Shown: positions 49,850 to 59,373, counted from the first letter of the stretch. The stretch: DNA of 64,000 bases from Flavobacterium chungbukense (GCF_020805785.1 NZ_JAJGZV010000002.1:248001-312000); one strand, 5' to 3'. The notes: generated by a model from the sequence alone, not told the origin. Program-made: numbers and translations.

Positions 49850-52288
49850 CTAAAGCTTATAAGTAACACCAACTCTAAAGTTTCTTGGAGCTTCAGTCTG
49901 CCAGTAATAAGCATTTAACCAGCTGTAGTATGAACCACTGTATAAATATTTATCTAAAATATTGAATACGTTTGCAGTAACTTTAAATTTACCTGTTTCA
50001 TAAGATAAACCTCCGTCTAATTTAAAGTAAGAAGGTAATCTTTCTAATCCTGCACTCCAAGTATCTGTTTGGCGTCCGTCAAGGAAAGTTCCTCCAATAG
50101 AAGCTCCTAATCCCTTTAGTTTACCATTTTGAAGTGTATAATTTAACCATGCATTTGCGGTATGTTTTGCATAACCTGGCACAATATCACCCACCTTAAT
50201 ACCATTAGCTTGAGAAACATCTGGATCTATTTTAGTCACAGTTGATTCTGTAAAGGCATAATTTGCGATCAGATTTAGGCCATCAAAGATTTTTCCTCTC
50301 AAATCAAATTCAACACCACGCGCTCTTTTTTCACCTAGAACTATTTTATATTGTTCGTTTGGCTGATTATTAGGATCTGCCGTTAACTCATTCTTCTTTA
50401 AGATATTGTAAACAGATAAACTTGTATTCCAAGAACCATCAAACCAATCTTTCTTAATTCCAAATTCAACATTATTTCCTGTAAGAGGTTTTATATCACC
50501 ATTTCTCACAACACCCGATTGAGGTGTAAAGGCTTGATCGTATAATCCGTAAACTGCAAAATCATCAGTAATAGAATAACTTAAACCGGCACGAGGTGTA
50601 ATGTGGCTATCTTCAATTGGTTCTGCCTCATAGCTGCTAGTTTGGCTAATCCATGTATATCTTGCAGCAAGAGTCAATCTCATTTTATTCTCAAAAAAAC
50701 CAAGTTCATCCTGAATATAACCAGCCGCATATTCTGAGCCATAAAGTCCTCCAGCTCTTTGGCTTAAAGGAGTATCGTGATCAAATTGCGGAAAACCATT
50801 CGATGGCGTTCCGTAATTTGGATTATAAACATTAAATGGATTATCAACAGTATCCAAATCATGAGATTGTCCCCAATCTGCCATATAATCTTTGCTTCCT
50901 AAATCGATACCAGCCAGTATTTTATGAGTAACATTGCCAGTATTGAATTTTCCGTTTACAAATACTTGTCCCAAATACATGTTGCTTTCTGCATCCCAAA
51001 TACCAACATTTCTAATAATATCTCCATAAGCAAGATTTCCTTCAGGAACACCGTCAAAATCTCTATCAGCTGGACCTGGACCAACAACACCTGGCCAAGA
51101 GCTATATCCTTGCTGAATGTATTTAAAATAAGAAGTTTGTGCACTAAGTTTCCAGTTTTCGTCAAACTTATGTTCAAACTGAAGATATCCACTATGATCC
51201 TGAATATTGGTATCAGGTAATCCTGGCTGCGTCATTGTAAAACCAACTGGAAGAGTTGCATAACCTCCCGCTGCTGGTCCGAAAACGTAATAAGAACCAA
51301 CCTCAGTCATATTAGCATACTGAAAATTATATTCTGCTGTAATTTTTGTTTTATCATCAATCTGATAAGAAAGTACAGGAGCAATTACATAACGGTTGTT
51401 TCTTTCAAATTGACGGTGAGAACCTTTGTTTTGTGCTGCTCCGTTAAATCTATAAAGCAATTTCCCTTTTTTATCTAATTTCCCGTCAAAGTCAACGCTT
51501 ACTCTGTAAAAATCGTAGCTTCCGCCAAGCACACTCACTTCTCCTTTTGTAACTCCCGTTGGTTTTTTAGTTACTACATTGTATAAACCGCTTGGATCTC
51601 CGCTTGAAAGCATAAATCCTGCTGGTCCTTTTACAAACTCGATATGATCTACAAAACTCATGTCTTCTGTCAATGGTCCCCAGAAAGAAGAAACAACATT
51701 AAATCCATTTCTAAAAGCTTGAATTTGAGAACCTCTCATAGTAATATTAGTATATAAATCTCCCCAATGCTCCAAACGAACAGCACCACTCACGTTACGA
51801 ATAACTCCATCGCTCATACTTGTAATCTGCTGATCTTTTAAAGTTTGAGCACTTACGATTTGAATATTTTGAGGAATTTCTAAAACTGGAGTCTGAAGAC
51901 GTAATGACAAAGAAGGTTTGTCTTGCTTGTATTTATTCTTTTTAATAACAACTTCTTCAAGATCTTCCTGACTTTCTGAAAGCATAAAGTTTTTAATTGT
52001 AGTCTGTTTTGAACTTACCACAATACTTTCTTCAATTGGCTGAATACCTACTCCTTTTAAAAGAATAGTGTATGTTCCTGGTTTTATATTTTTAATTTCG
52101 TAATGTCCTGAAACACTAGTAACATCTGAATATTTTGTTCCTTTTAAAGTTACAGAAACATCTCCTGCAGGTTTATTTCCACTCAAGGAAACTTTTCCAT
52201 TTATATTTCCAAGCTGCTGTCCAATCATACTTATTGAACTCAAAAACAACACGAAAAAATAAACTTTTGCATCAAAAATAATTTTCAT
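49850..52288 (-). CDS. TonB-dependent siderophore receptor
   Basis: 812 residues. A signal peptide and a carboxypeptidase-regulatory-like domain (NGKVSLSGNKPAGDVSVTLKG) precede a plug with the siderophore-receptor layout: LEIPQNIQIVSAQTLKDQQI, GAVRLEHWGDLYTNITMRG, and VKGPAGFMLSSGDPSGLYNVVTKKP. The barrel ends RNFRVGVTYKL. It imports ferric siderophores, mostly of the hydroxamate or catecholate kind. Downstream there is no siderophore synthesis or ABC gene. A possible Fur-type palindrome and a -7 box lie upstream, so iron control is likely. It resembles the receptor at 61195 in plug layout, but that one lacks the N-terminal extra domain. Confidence 0.9.
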   Translation of the reverse strand: MKIIFDAKVYFFVLFLSSISMIGQQLGNINGKVSLSGNKPAGDVSVTLKGTKYSDVTSVSGHYEIKNIKPGTYTILLKGVGIQPIEESIVVSSKQTTIKNFMLSESQEDLEEVVIKKNKYKQDKPSLSLRLQTPVLEIPQNIQIVSAQTLKDQQITSMSDGVIRNVSGAVRLEHWGDLYTNITMRGSQIQAFRNGFNVVSSFWGPLTEDMSFVDHIEFVKGPAGFMLSSGDPSGLYNVVTKKPTGVTKGEVSVLGGSYDFYRVSVDFDGKLDKKGKLLYRFNGAAQNKGSHRQFERNNRYVIAPVLSYQIDDKTKITAEYNFQYANMTEVGSYYVFGPAAGGYATLPVGFTMTQPGLPDTNIQDHSGYLQFEHKFDENWKLSAQTSYFKYIQQGYSSWPGVVGPGPADRDFDGVPEGNLAYGDIIRNVGIWDAESNMYLGQVFVNGKFNTGNVTHKILAGIDLGSKDYMADWGQSHDLDTVDNPFNVYNPNYGTPSNGFPQFDHDTPLSQRAGGLYGSEYAAGYIQDELGFFENKMRLTLAARYTWISQTSSYEAEPIEDSHITPRAGLSYSITDDFAVYGLYDQAFTPQSGVVRNGDIKPLTGNNVEFGIKKDWFDGSWNTSLSVYNILKKNELTADPNNQPNEQYKIVLGEKRARGVEFDLRGKIFDGLNLIANYAFTESTVTKIDPDVSQANGIKVGDIVPGYAKHTANAWLNYTLQNGKLKGLGASIGGTFLDGRQTDTWSAGLERLPSYFKLDGGLSYETGKFKVTANVFNILDKYLYSGSYYSWLNAYYWQTEAPRNFRVGVTYKL

Positions 52289-52315
52289 TTTGGTTTGGTT
52301 TTAAATTTTATGCGA

Positions 52316-52371
52316 CAAAAGTAAATTCAAAACTTAACTTTTCCAAATTATTTTTATTCATTCTAAATAAA
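52316..52371 (-). promoter_or_regulatory. Promoter box and possible Fur site for the siderophore receptor
   Basis: On the minus strand TACTTTTG (52316-52323) fits TAnnTTTG, 28 bp before the start codon. TTTATTCATTCTAAATAAA (52353-52371), a palindrome with 6-bp outer arms, lies about 30 bp further upstream and includes an ATTCTAAAT half like the Fur sites I know. The second assignment is weak. Confidence 0.4.
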
Positions 52372-52531
52372 TATCACGATTTATAGTAAATTAGTAAGGA
52401 ATTAAAATTCAAAAAAATACTTATGATGTATTTCCTTAGAAATTAATCTACATTAAGTCTATAAACCAGATTGTATGTCTATCTTTATATTCCGAATAAC
52501 TATTTACTATTTCAATTAATAAAGTACTGAA

Positions 52532-53809
52532 ATGAAATCAAATACGATAAAAAAAGTAGCTATTGTAGGTTATAATAGAATTCCTTTTGCAAGAGCAAAC
52601 ACAGCTTATTCTAATGTTGGAAATAAAGAAATGATGATTGCTGCTCTTAATGGTTTAATTGATAAATATAATTTGAAAGGAAAATTATTAGGTGAAGTTG
52701 CCGGAGGTGCCGTGATCAAACATACGTACGACAATAATTTGATTCGCGAATGCGTAATGCAAACTAGCCTAGATCCTGCAACTCCTGCCTGCGATTTACA
52801 GCAAGCTTGTGATACAGGAATCGAAAGTGCCATCTACATTGCTAATAAAATTGCTTTAGGTCAGATTGATTCTGGAATTGCTGGCGGTGTAGATTCAATC
52901 AGCGATATGCCAATTGCAGTTAGCGAAAAACTTAGAAAAATATTATTAGAAGCTCGATATGCAAAATCATTAGGCGGAAAAATCAAAACTTTTTTGAAAC
53001 TACGTCCAAAAGATTTAAGTCCGCTTGTACCTAAAAATGAAGAATCTCAAACGGGACTTTCAATGGGCGGACATACCGAAATTACCGCAAAATATTATAA
53101 AATATCTCGTGAAGAACAAGATCAATTTGCCTTAAAAAGTCATTTGAATATGGCTAAAGCATACGACGAAGGATTCTTTGACGATATGATTACGCCTTTC
53201 AACGGATTAGAAAAAGACAATAATCTAAGAAGAGACAGTACAATTGAAAAATTAGCGAAACTAAATCCTGCCTTCGATAAGGTAAACGGTACTTTGACAG
53301 CAGGAAATTCTACTCCTCTTACTGATGGAGCTTCTTGTATTCTTTTAGCAAGCGAAGAATGGGCAAAAGAACAAGGTCTTCCAATACTGGCTTATATTAC
53401 TTTTGCAGAAATTGCTGCAATTGAGTACGTTAAAAATCAGCAGAATCTATTATTAGCGCCTTTATTTGCTGCTTCGAGAATGCTTGAAAAGGCAGAATTA
53501 AATTTACAAGATTTTGATTTTTATGAAATTCACGAAGCCTTTGCAGCTCAAACTTTAGCAACTTTAAAAATATGGGAAAGTCCTGAATTGAGCGCTGAAA
53601 TAGGTTTAAAGAAAACACTTGGGGCAATAGATCGAAATAAATTAAACGTAAAAGGAAGTAGTCTAGCGGCTGCTCACCCATTTGCGGCGACAGGCGGCAG
53701 AATTATTGGCGTAATGGCAAAACTGCTAAACGAAAAAGGTGCTGGAAAAGGTTTAATCTCCATTTGTGCCGCAGGCGGACAAGGAGTCACTATGATCATT
53801 GAAAAATAA
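52532..53809 (+). CDS. Thiolase-family acetyl-CoA C-acyltransferase (FadI-like)
   Basis: 425 residues. The thiolase active site is complete: the acyl-accepting Cys93 in LQQACDTGIESA, His334 in YEIHEAFAAQ, and Cys412 in SICAAGGQGVT; the fourth motif reads AAHPFAATGGR (His382), where most thiolases have GHPxGATG. Length and the IKKVAIVGYNRIPFARAN start fit the FadI type more than FadA. It condenses or cleaves acyl-CoA units, in beta-oxidation or in making acetoacetyl-CoA. No other beta-oxidation gene is beside it. A perfect 29-bp-stem terminator follows. Confidence 0.9.
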   Translation: MKSNTIKKVAIVGYNRIPFARANTAYSNVGNKEMMIAALNGLIDKYNLKGKLLGEVAGGAVIKHTYDNNLIRECVMQTSLDPATPACDLQQACDTGIESAIYIANKIALGQIDSGIAGGVDSISDMPIAVSEKLRKILLEARYAKSLGGKIKTFLKLRPKDLSPLVPKNEESQTGLSMGGHTEITAKYYKISREEQDQFALKSHLNMAKAYDEGFFDDMITPFNGLEKDNNLRRDSTIEKLAKLNPAFDKVNGTLTAGNSTPLTDGASCILLASEEWAKEQGLPILAYITFAEIAAIEYVKNQQNLLLAPLFAASRMLEKAELNLQDFDFYEIHEAFAAQTLATLKIWESPELSAEIGLKKTLGAIDRNKLNVKGSSLAAAHPFAATGGRIIGVMAKLLNEKGAGKGLISICAAGGQGVTMIIEK

Positions 53810-53846
53810 CTTTTTGCATTTCAACAATATATCAATTTGAATTTAT

Positions 53847-53920
53847 AAATCTGCTTAATCTGTCAAATCTGCGAGCAAAAAGATGCTCTCGCAGATTTGA
53901 CAGATTAAGCAGATTTTTTT
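53847..53920 (+). terminator. Terminator with perfect 29-bp stem
   Basis: The left arm 53847-53875 (starts AAATCTGCTTAATCTG) is matched base for base by 53888-53916, with a 12-base loop and then ten T. It can terminate the thiolase gene and, less well, the convergent azoreductase gene. Such a long perfect arm is more than termination needs and points to the repeat family built of ATCTGC units. Confidence 0.85.
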
Positions 53921-53924
53921 TTTA

Positions 53925-54536
53925 TTAAAAAGTAAATTCCTCAACCGAAGACAAAGCCTTTGGCAAAGCACTTTCTGCAAAATCAGGAATTGCAGTTCCT
54001 TCTACACGGAAAGTAGTTACATCGGTCATTCCTAAAAATCCAAATACAGCTCGAAGATACGATTCTGAAAAATCATAGCTTTTGTACGGACCCTCAGAAA
54101 ATATAGCTCCTGAAGCAATTGAGAGATATACTTTTTTATCTGTTACCAATCCTTTTGGTCCTTCTGCGCTATAACTAAAAGTCTTTCCTGCCCTGGCAAT
54201 TTGATCAATCCATCCCTTTAAAACTGCAGGAATTCCAAAGTTGTACAAAGGCACGCCAATTACAATAACATCAGATTCTAACAAAGTATTTATAGCATCA
54301 TCTGAATATTTTAAAGTCGCTCTTTGCTCCGGTGTGTGCGCTTCTTCAGGAGTATAAACCGCACTTATATGAGAATTGGTTAAATAAGGTAATGGTGTTT
54401 TTGTCAGATCAAGTGTCTGCACTTTTGTGTCGGGTTGCCCTGCTGCTAATTTTTCTATTACTGCGTTGGACAATTGATTACTAAATGAATTTTCTCCATT
54501 AGTACTCGTTATTATTTGTAAAATTTTTTGGCTCAT
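53925..54536 (-). CDS. azoR: FMN-dependent NADH azoreductase
   Basis: 203 residues. Flavodoxin-like fold with KILQIITSTNGENSFSNQLSNAV, VIVIGVPLYNFGIPAVLKGWIDQIARAGKTF, and the loop AEGPKGLVTDKKVYLSIASG. PLYNFGIPAxLKxWIDxIxRAGxTF is the AzoR signature. The enzyme reduces azo dyes and quinones with two electrons from NADH and FMN. It is divergent from an HxlR regulator across a 36-bp palindrome, an arrangement of quinone- or electrophile-induced azoreductase genes (like YodB/AzoR1 in Bacillus). A role in quinone detoxification is therefore likely. Confidence 0.92.
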   Translation of the reverse strand: MSQKILQIITSTNGENSFSNQLSNAVIEKLAAGQPDTKVQTLDLTKTPLPYLTNSHISAVYTPEEAHTPEQRATLKYSDDAINTLLESDVIVIGVPLYNFGIPAVLKGWIDQIARAGKTFSYSAEGPKGLVTDKKVYLSIASGAIFSEGPYKSYDFSESYLRAVFGFLGMTDVTTFRVEGTAIPDFAESALPKALSSVEEFTF

Positions 54537-54594
54537 AATTTATAGATTTGTTTTTCAATACAAACTTATCTACATTTACTATCCCTTTTATAGT

Positions 54595-54630
54595 ACTATC
54601 CTCAAGGATAGCGCTATCCTTGGAGATAGT
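54595..54630. promoter_or_regulatory. 36-bp near-perfect palindrome, probable HxlR operator
   Basis: The core CAAGGATAGCGCTATCCTTG (54603-54622) is a perfect 20-bp palindrome; outer ACTATC and GATAGT extend the symmetry to 36 bp with only central mismatches in the CT/GA spacers. It lies between the divergent azoR and hxlR start codons, 58 bp from azoR and 12 bp from hxlR, where it can control both. Confidence 0.8.
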
Positions 54631-54642
54631 AAGTAACAAATT

Positions 54643-55020
54643 ATGGAAATCGACACAAAACCACAGGAAACACCCAAAAAGGATTGCAAACCACAAGAAT
54701 GTATGGGTGCATTACTTCCCGTTAGAGATGCTTTGGAAGTATTAAGCGGAAGATGGAAGCTTCCTATTTTAATTGCATTGTCCGACAGACCCAAACGATT
54801 CAATGAAATTTCGAAGGACATCAACGGTATTACAGATAAGATGCTTTCTAAGGAACTTAAGGATTTAGAAATCAATAAACTTGTTACTAGAAAAGTGTAT
54901 GATACTTTTCCGCCAACAGTAGAATATTCCCGAACAGAACACAGCCAATCGCTGACGAATGTAATCATGGCTTTAAAAGATTGGGGAACTTTACACCGAA
55001 AAGAGATTATCGGAAAATAG
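54643..55020 (+). CDS. HxlR-family regulator of the azoreductase gene
   Basis: 125 residues. The winged helix is LEVLSGRWKLPILIALSDRPKRFNEIS, GITDKMLSKELKDLEINKLV, and a wing RKVYDTFPPTVEYSRTEH. Two cysteines, DCKPQEC, lie near the N-terminus. In Bacillus YodB and the related QorR a single N-terminal cysteine senses quinones, so a redox sensor is a sensible guess. It is divergent from azoR around a 36-bp palindrome, which it should bind. A second HxlR gene (14687) in this window controls a nitroreductase in the same divergent way but has a different recognition helix. Confidence 0.9.
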   Translation: MEIDTKPQETPKKDCKPQECMGALLPVRDALEVLSGRWKLPILIALSDRPKRFNEISKDINGITDKMLSKELKDLEINKLVTRKVYDTFPPTVEYSRTEHSQSLTNVIMALKDWGTLHRKEIIGK

Positions 55021-55208
55021 ATTTTAAAGCTATTTGGCGAAGAACTCAAACACTACAAAAACTTTACAGCAAAATTGTCATCACAGCGTTTTTCTGGTTT
55101 TGAAAATGTTATTAGCCATTTCTAAAAAACATAACATTTGAATTTCAAATAATTATACAGAAAAGGATTAAATTTGATTACCCAAATCCTTAAAAATTCT
55201 GAATAATT

Positions 55209-58127
55209 ATGAGAAGAAATCTACTTTTTAACATCAAAAAGCAATTGTTTAGCTATTTACTGGCAATTTTCGCTTTATTAGTTTCATTAAAATCTCACTC
55301 ACAATACATTACTCAAAACCTTGCACCTACAGCTGTAATTAAAGAAGGATTAGCATTGGAGCAATCTCCAGACGGAAGAATATTTATAGCAGAAAGAGGC
55401 GGTATTGTGAAAGTGTTTCAAAACAATACAGTTTCAACGGTTTTTAATGTGACTACCGTAACCGACAATGAACAAGGTTTGCTTGGATTAACGCTGCACC
55501 CTAACTTTGCTGCAAACGGATATATTTATGTTTTTTATTCTATTAATGACGGAACTGTAATACGTCACCGTATTGAGAGAATCAAAATAGATAATGCCAA
55601 TCAAGTAATTAGCAGACAAGAAATTTTGCTTTTGGAACCGATTGGAGGTGGATTTCATAACGGTGGTGATTTAAAGTTCTTCAATGGTTATCTTTATGTC
55701 ACTGTTGGTGACAGTCAACAAAATACCAACTCTCAGGATTTAGACACTTATAAAGGAAAAATTCTTCGTTTAACCGAAGACGGACAGCCAGCACCTGGAA
55801 ATCCGTATTATGGAAGTGGTTCTGTACAAAGACAAAGCATCTGGGTTTACGGTTTCAGAAATCCATGGAGATTGGTTGCAAATCCTGTTGCCAACAAATT
55901 ATTTGTTCTAGATGTTGGCACTTCATGGGAAGAAGTAAATGAAATCAGTAATCCTGCTATTCGCAATTATGCCTGGGGACATCAGCAGGGAGGAGACGGA
56001 AAACAAACTGAAACTAATTTATTTACCAATCCGATATTTACTTACGCGACTGGAAGCATAGGAAATGCGTTAACCAATGGGTTACTTTATAATCCGACAA
56101 TATCTCGTTATCCTAATCTTCAAGGAAAATTTATCATTAAAGATTATGTAAGAACAGAAATAAGATCTTTTGATCCAAATGTTGCAGATCCAGTTTCCAC
56201 AACTTTCTTTACTGCTCCACAGCAATATGCTCTTGGAATGATGCTCGGAAATGATGGTTATATTTACTATTGTGCTTACGGAAATAACGGCTCTTTAATC
56301 AAACTCGATTATATTGAAACTGCTGCTCCAACGATTGTTAATCATCCTGTTTCTCAATCTATAATGGAAACTAATCCTGTTACTTTTACGGTTTCGGCGA
56401 GTGGGACAGGTTTAACTTATCAATGGCAATTTAATAATGCAAATATCAATGGTGCGACTGGGGCAACTTATACAATCCCAAATGTAACTAATGCAAATGC
56501 AGGAGCTTACAAAGTGATTGTCACGAATACAGCTGGAAACGTAACCAGTAATCCTGCAACCTTGACCGTAACGCCATTTAGCAATAAACCAACGGTAACA
56601 ATTGTTTCTCCTTTACCAACATTAAAATGGAATGCAGATGATATTATCCCTTTTGAAGCTATAGCTACTGATATTGAAGACGGAACATTGCCCGCAAGTG
56701 CTTTTTCTTGGAGCATCGATCTTTTTCACGAAGATATTCCCGGTGCTGGTCATTCACATCCCGGAGCAAGTCCGCAGGGTGTGAAATCAGGAAATTTTAC
56801 CGCTTCCAATCAAGGCGAAAAAACACCGAATGTTTGGTACAGATTTACTGTAAAAGTAACCGACAGCAACGGATTAACTGCCACAACTTTTGTAGACATT
56901 AAACCTAATTTAGTCGATGTCACTGCAGCTAGCTCGCCAGTACCATTAAATTTAGAATTCAATCAAAAACCCGTTACAGCACCTTCAACAAAACAGGTTG
57001 TGGCAAATGCTGGTTTACAAACTTTAAATGCTCCAACGCCTCAATATGTTGGAAATATTCGCTATGATTTTGATCACTGGAGTCAAGGCGGATTGGCTAA
57101 TCAGTCTTTTAAAGCTCCTGCCTCGGGAGCAATTACTTATACTGCATTTTATACTTCAACAACTCTTCAAAATGCACCTTATCAAGGAATAATTGCTCAA
57201 ATACCAGGAATTATTGAAGCTGAAAATTACGATATTGGTCCTGGAGCAGTTTTAGATAAAAACGGCGGTGGCGATACTGCTTACAGAGCCGGCGACGGTG
57301 TTGGAACTGAAGCTTGCAATGAAGGCGGATTTAATCTTGCTTATGTTGCTAAAGATGAATGGTTAAAATACACAGCAAAAGTAAATACAACTGGAAATTA
57401 TACCATCAATCTTAGAATTGCTACTCCATATAATACCAGAAAACTCCATCTTGAAGTAGATGGTGTCAATGTAACTGGAGTGGTAAATATTCCAAATACA
57501 GGAGGTTTTCAGAACTGGCAGACTGTTGCTATTCCAAACATAGCATTAACGCAGGGTACGCATGTTATCACTTTGTATTTTGAAGAAAACGACATCAATG
57601 TAAATAAAATGGAATTTGTATTGTCTGCAAGCACCACTACACCTATTGCCGATTTTGAATTTACACCGCAAATGGGCTGTTTGAATAATCCCGTTACTTT
57701 TACTTCTGTTTCTGTAGGAACTGTAGATGCTTATGCTTGGAATTTTGGTACTGGCGCAACACCAGCGACAGCAGCAGGAATTGGTCCACATTCGGTAATT
57801 TTTTCTACAGAGGGAACCAGACAAGTGTCATTAACTGTGAGCAATTCAAACGGAAATAATACCAAAACGGTTTCTTATATGGTTGAAAATTGCAATTTAG
57901 GTGTTGAAAATCCAAATGAAGAATTCAATAAAATTGTCGTGTATCCAAATCCATCAAAAGGAATATTTCACTTGTCAAAAGAACTGGAATGGACTGTATA
58001 TTCTACCACTGGAAGTAAAATCAAACATGGCTCAGGAAATGTGATTTCAATTTCTGAATTTGCTACTGGAATTTACTTCATCAAAACAAATATCAGCAGT
58101 AAAGCGATTCCAATTACGAAACAATAA
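55209..58127 (+). CDS. Secreted modular protein: PQQ-type sugar dehydrogenase, Ig-like, CBM6, PKD and T9SS sorting domains
   Basis: 972 residues. Signal peptide to ~31; a glucose/sorbosone dehydrogenase beta-propeller (residues ~35-375) with LEQSPDGRIFIAERGGIVKVF, EQGLLGLTLHPNFAANGYIYVFYS, NGGDLKFFNGYLYVTVGD, and YGFRNPWRLVANPVANKLFVLDVG; an Ig-like domain (~376-460, TYQWQFNNANINGATGATYTI); a PKD-like part and a linker repeat; a CBM6-like carbohydrate-binding module (~670-800; PGIIEAENYDIGPGAVLDK, NEGGFNLAYVAKDEWLKYT); another PKD domain; and a C-terminal T9SS sorting signal (VVYPNPSKGIFHLS ... ATGIYFIKT). It is exported by type IX secretion and probably oxidises sugar at the cell surface or on a bound polysaccharide. 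Whether PQQ is made or imported is not shown here. Confidence 0.9.
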   Translation: MRRNLLFNIKKQLFSYLLAIFALLVSLKSHSQYITQNLAPTAVIKEGLALEQSPDGRIFIAERGGIVKVFQNNTVSTVFNVTTVTDNEQGLLGLTLHPNFAANGYIYVFYSINDGTVIRHRIERIKIDNANQVISRQEILLLEPIGGGFHNGGDLKFFNGYLYVTVGDSQQNTNSQDLDTYKGKILRLTEDGQPAPGNPYYGSGSVQRQSIWVYGFRNPWRLVANPVANKLFVLDVGTSWEEVNEISNPAIRNYAWGHQQGGDGKQTETNLFTNPIFTYATGSIGNALTNGLLYNPTISRYPNLQGKFIIKDYVRTEIRSFDPNVADPVSTTFFTAPQQYALGMMLGNDGYIYYCAYGNNGSLIKLDYIETAAPTIVNHPVSQSIMETNPVTFTVSASGTGLTYQWQFNNANINGATGATYTIPNVTNANAGAYKVIVTNTAGNVTSNPATLTVTPFSNKPTVTIVSPLPTLKWNADDIIPFEAIATDIEDGTLPASAFSWSIDLFHEDIPGAGHSHPGASPQGVKSGNFTASNQGEKTPNVWYRFTVKVTDSNGLTATTFVDIKPNLVDVTAASSPVPLNLEFNQKPVTAPSTKQVVANAGLQTLNAPTPQYVGNIRYDFDHWSQGGLANQSFKAPASGAITYTAFYTSTTLQNAPYQGIIAQIPGIIEAENYDIGPGAVLDKNGGGDTAYRAGDGVGTEACNEGGFNLAYVAKDEWLKYTAKVNTTGNYTINLRIATPYNTRKLHLEVDGVNVTGVVNIPNTGGFQNWQTVAIPNIALTQGTHVITLYFEENDINVNKMEFVLSASTTTPIADFEFTPQMGCLNNPVTFTSVSVGTVDAYAWNFGTGATPATAAGIGPHSVIFSTEGTRQVSLTVSNSNGNNTKTVSYMVENCNLGVENPNEEFNKIVVYPNPSKGIFHLSKELEWTVYSTTGSKIKHGSGNVISISEFATGIYFIKTNISSKAIPITKQ

Positions 58128-58623
58128 TTTTTATTTTATAAATCATCTTGCAATATGTATTGGCTTTGGAACTGTATAGCTACTTGTAAAAAAGCAAGTG
58201 CAGCGCTCGCTATTTGTAGGCATTAAAATAACGCATTTGTCTTCCTTATGGAATAGTAAAAGCTTCTAAACATGCTCTCACAATGTCAAAAAAATGGATG
58301 AAGAATACTTTGGCTCATGCTCAGATGCACATGCCTCTGAAATCGAATGTCTGCAGGGAATTTCCGTTCTTTCTATTGCTAAGATGAATTTAGAATATTT
58401 GAAAGCTTTGGCTTTTAGGAAATAAAGTAATTTAAAATACTTAAGAGAATTTCTCGCAAAGACGCAGAGCCGCAGAGTTTTTCTTTTTTAATAAGCTGTT
58501 TAAACTTAGCGGCTCTGCGTCTTTGCGAGATTATATTTTACATTTACCGTTCAACTTCGCTCAGGAAGTCAAGTACTTCCATTCTTTCAAAAAGAAAAAA
58601 CTTTGCGGCTTTGTGGCAAATAA
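58128..58623. other. Gap with a 22-bp inverted repeat and one weak short frame
   Basis: TCTCGCAAAGACGCAGAGCC+GC (58452-58473) and its exact inverse (58509-58530) form a 22-bp stem. Between 58128 and 58440 a 43-codon frame (58294-58425) with residues like ECLQGISVLSIAKMNLEYL looks faintly like the end of a cyclic-nucleotide-binding domain but is probably a remnant or chance. I do not call it a gene. Confidence 0.5.
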
Positions 58624-59373
58624 CTAAACAGTAAAATACGGCGTTAAGATATCCTCAAAGTTGAATAAACCGTTTTCTTTCTCTTTTATATTTTCGGCAA
58701 CAAAGATAACTCCGTTTCCAAAGGCTTCTCTTGAAATAGATTCGTGAATAATTCGTACCGTTTGAAAAGGAAATCCAAAAATAACTTCATGTTTTCCGAC
58801 AATACCTCCTGCTCTCACCGAATTGATATTTTCTTTATCAACATCTAACGCTTCAGCTATTTTTATAGCAGTTCCAGAAGTTCCTTCCTTAGCTTTAAAG
58901 TGTTCTTCATTAACTTCAATATCAACCCAAGGCGCAATTTTCTTTAGAAATTTGGCTGCAAATAATAAATAATTGACGCCTAAAGTAATATTTGGCGACC
59001 AAAAAACCGTTGTTTTCTGTCCCAATTTCTTTAAAAACTGGAGTTCTTTATCTTTATAATGAGAAATAGCCGAGATTATTTTTACATTCTTTTTTGCGGC
59101 AACTTCACCGTAAGTATAAATTCCTTGATGAGAAGAAAAGTCAATAATTACATCAACAGGATGTTTTTCTAGCAATTCTTCAATAGAAGTTTTTGAACTT
59201 GAATAGATTAAGCCGGGTTCGTCTGACTCCACTCCAAAAAATTCTGGCACCGATCTGTGTTCTAAAACAGTACTTTGTCTCAAAACCCATTCTAAGCAGA
59301 ATTTTTTATTTTCTAATAATATTGAAGCTACTGATTTTCCAGTTTTTCCGAATCCGATTAATCCTATTTTCAT
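58624..59373 (-). CDS. Dihydrodipicolinate-reductase (DapB)-like protein
   Basis: 249 residues from the ATG at 59373 (a second in-frame ATG two codons upstream is possible). The NAD(P)H loop GLIGFGKTGKSVASIL and the later GGIVGKHEVIFGFPFQTVRIIHESISREAFGNGVIFVAENI are typical of DapB. The catalytic segment, however, reads NEEHFKAKEGTSGTA; in an ungapped alignment with E. coli, His159 becomes Glu and Lys163 becomes Ala, with Lys residues shifted by one. The protein may thus be a paralog with modified chemistry. No lysine-pathway neighbours are seen. The gap upstream (59374-59905) holds no reading frame. Confidence 0.75.
   Translation of the reverse strand: MKIGLIGFGKTGKSVASILLENKKFCLEWVLRQSTVLEHRSVPEFFGVESDEPGLIYSSSKTSIEELLEKHPVDVIIDFSSHQGIYTYGEVAAKKNVKIISAISHYKDKELQFLKKLGQKTTVFWSPNITLGVNYLLFAAKFLKKIAPWVDIEVNEEHFKAKEGTSGTAIKIAEALDVDKENINSVRAGGIVGKHEVIFGFPFQTVRIIHESISREAFGNGVIFVAENIKEKENGLFNFEDILTPYFTV

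Noticed and set aside
54588..55049. Minus-strand frame of 153 codons over the hxlR gene
   Set aside because: The plus strand encodes a complete HxlR protein with a fitting start and operator. The antisense frame has no recognisable domain.
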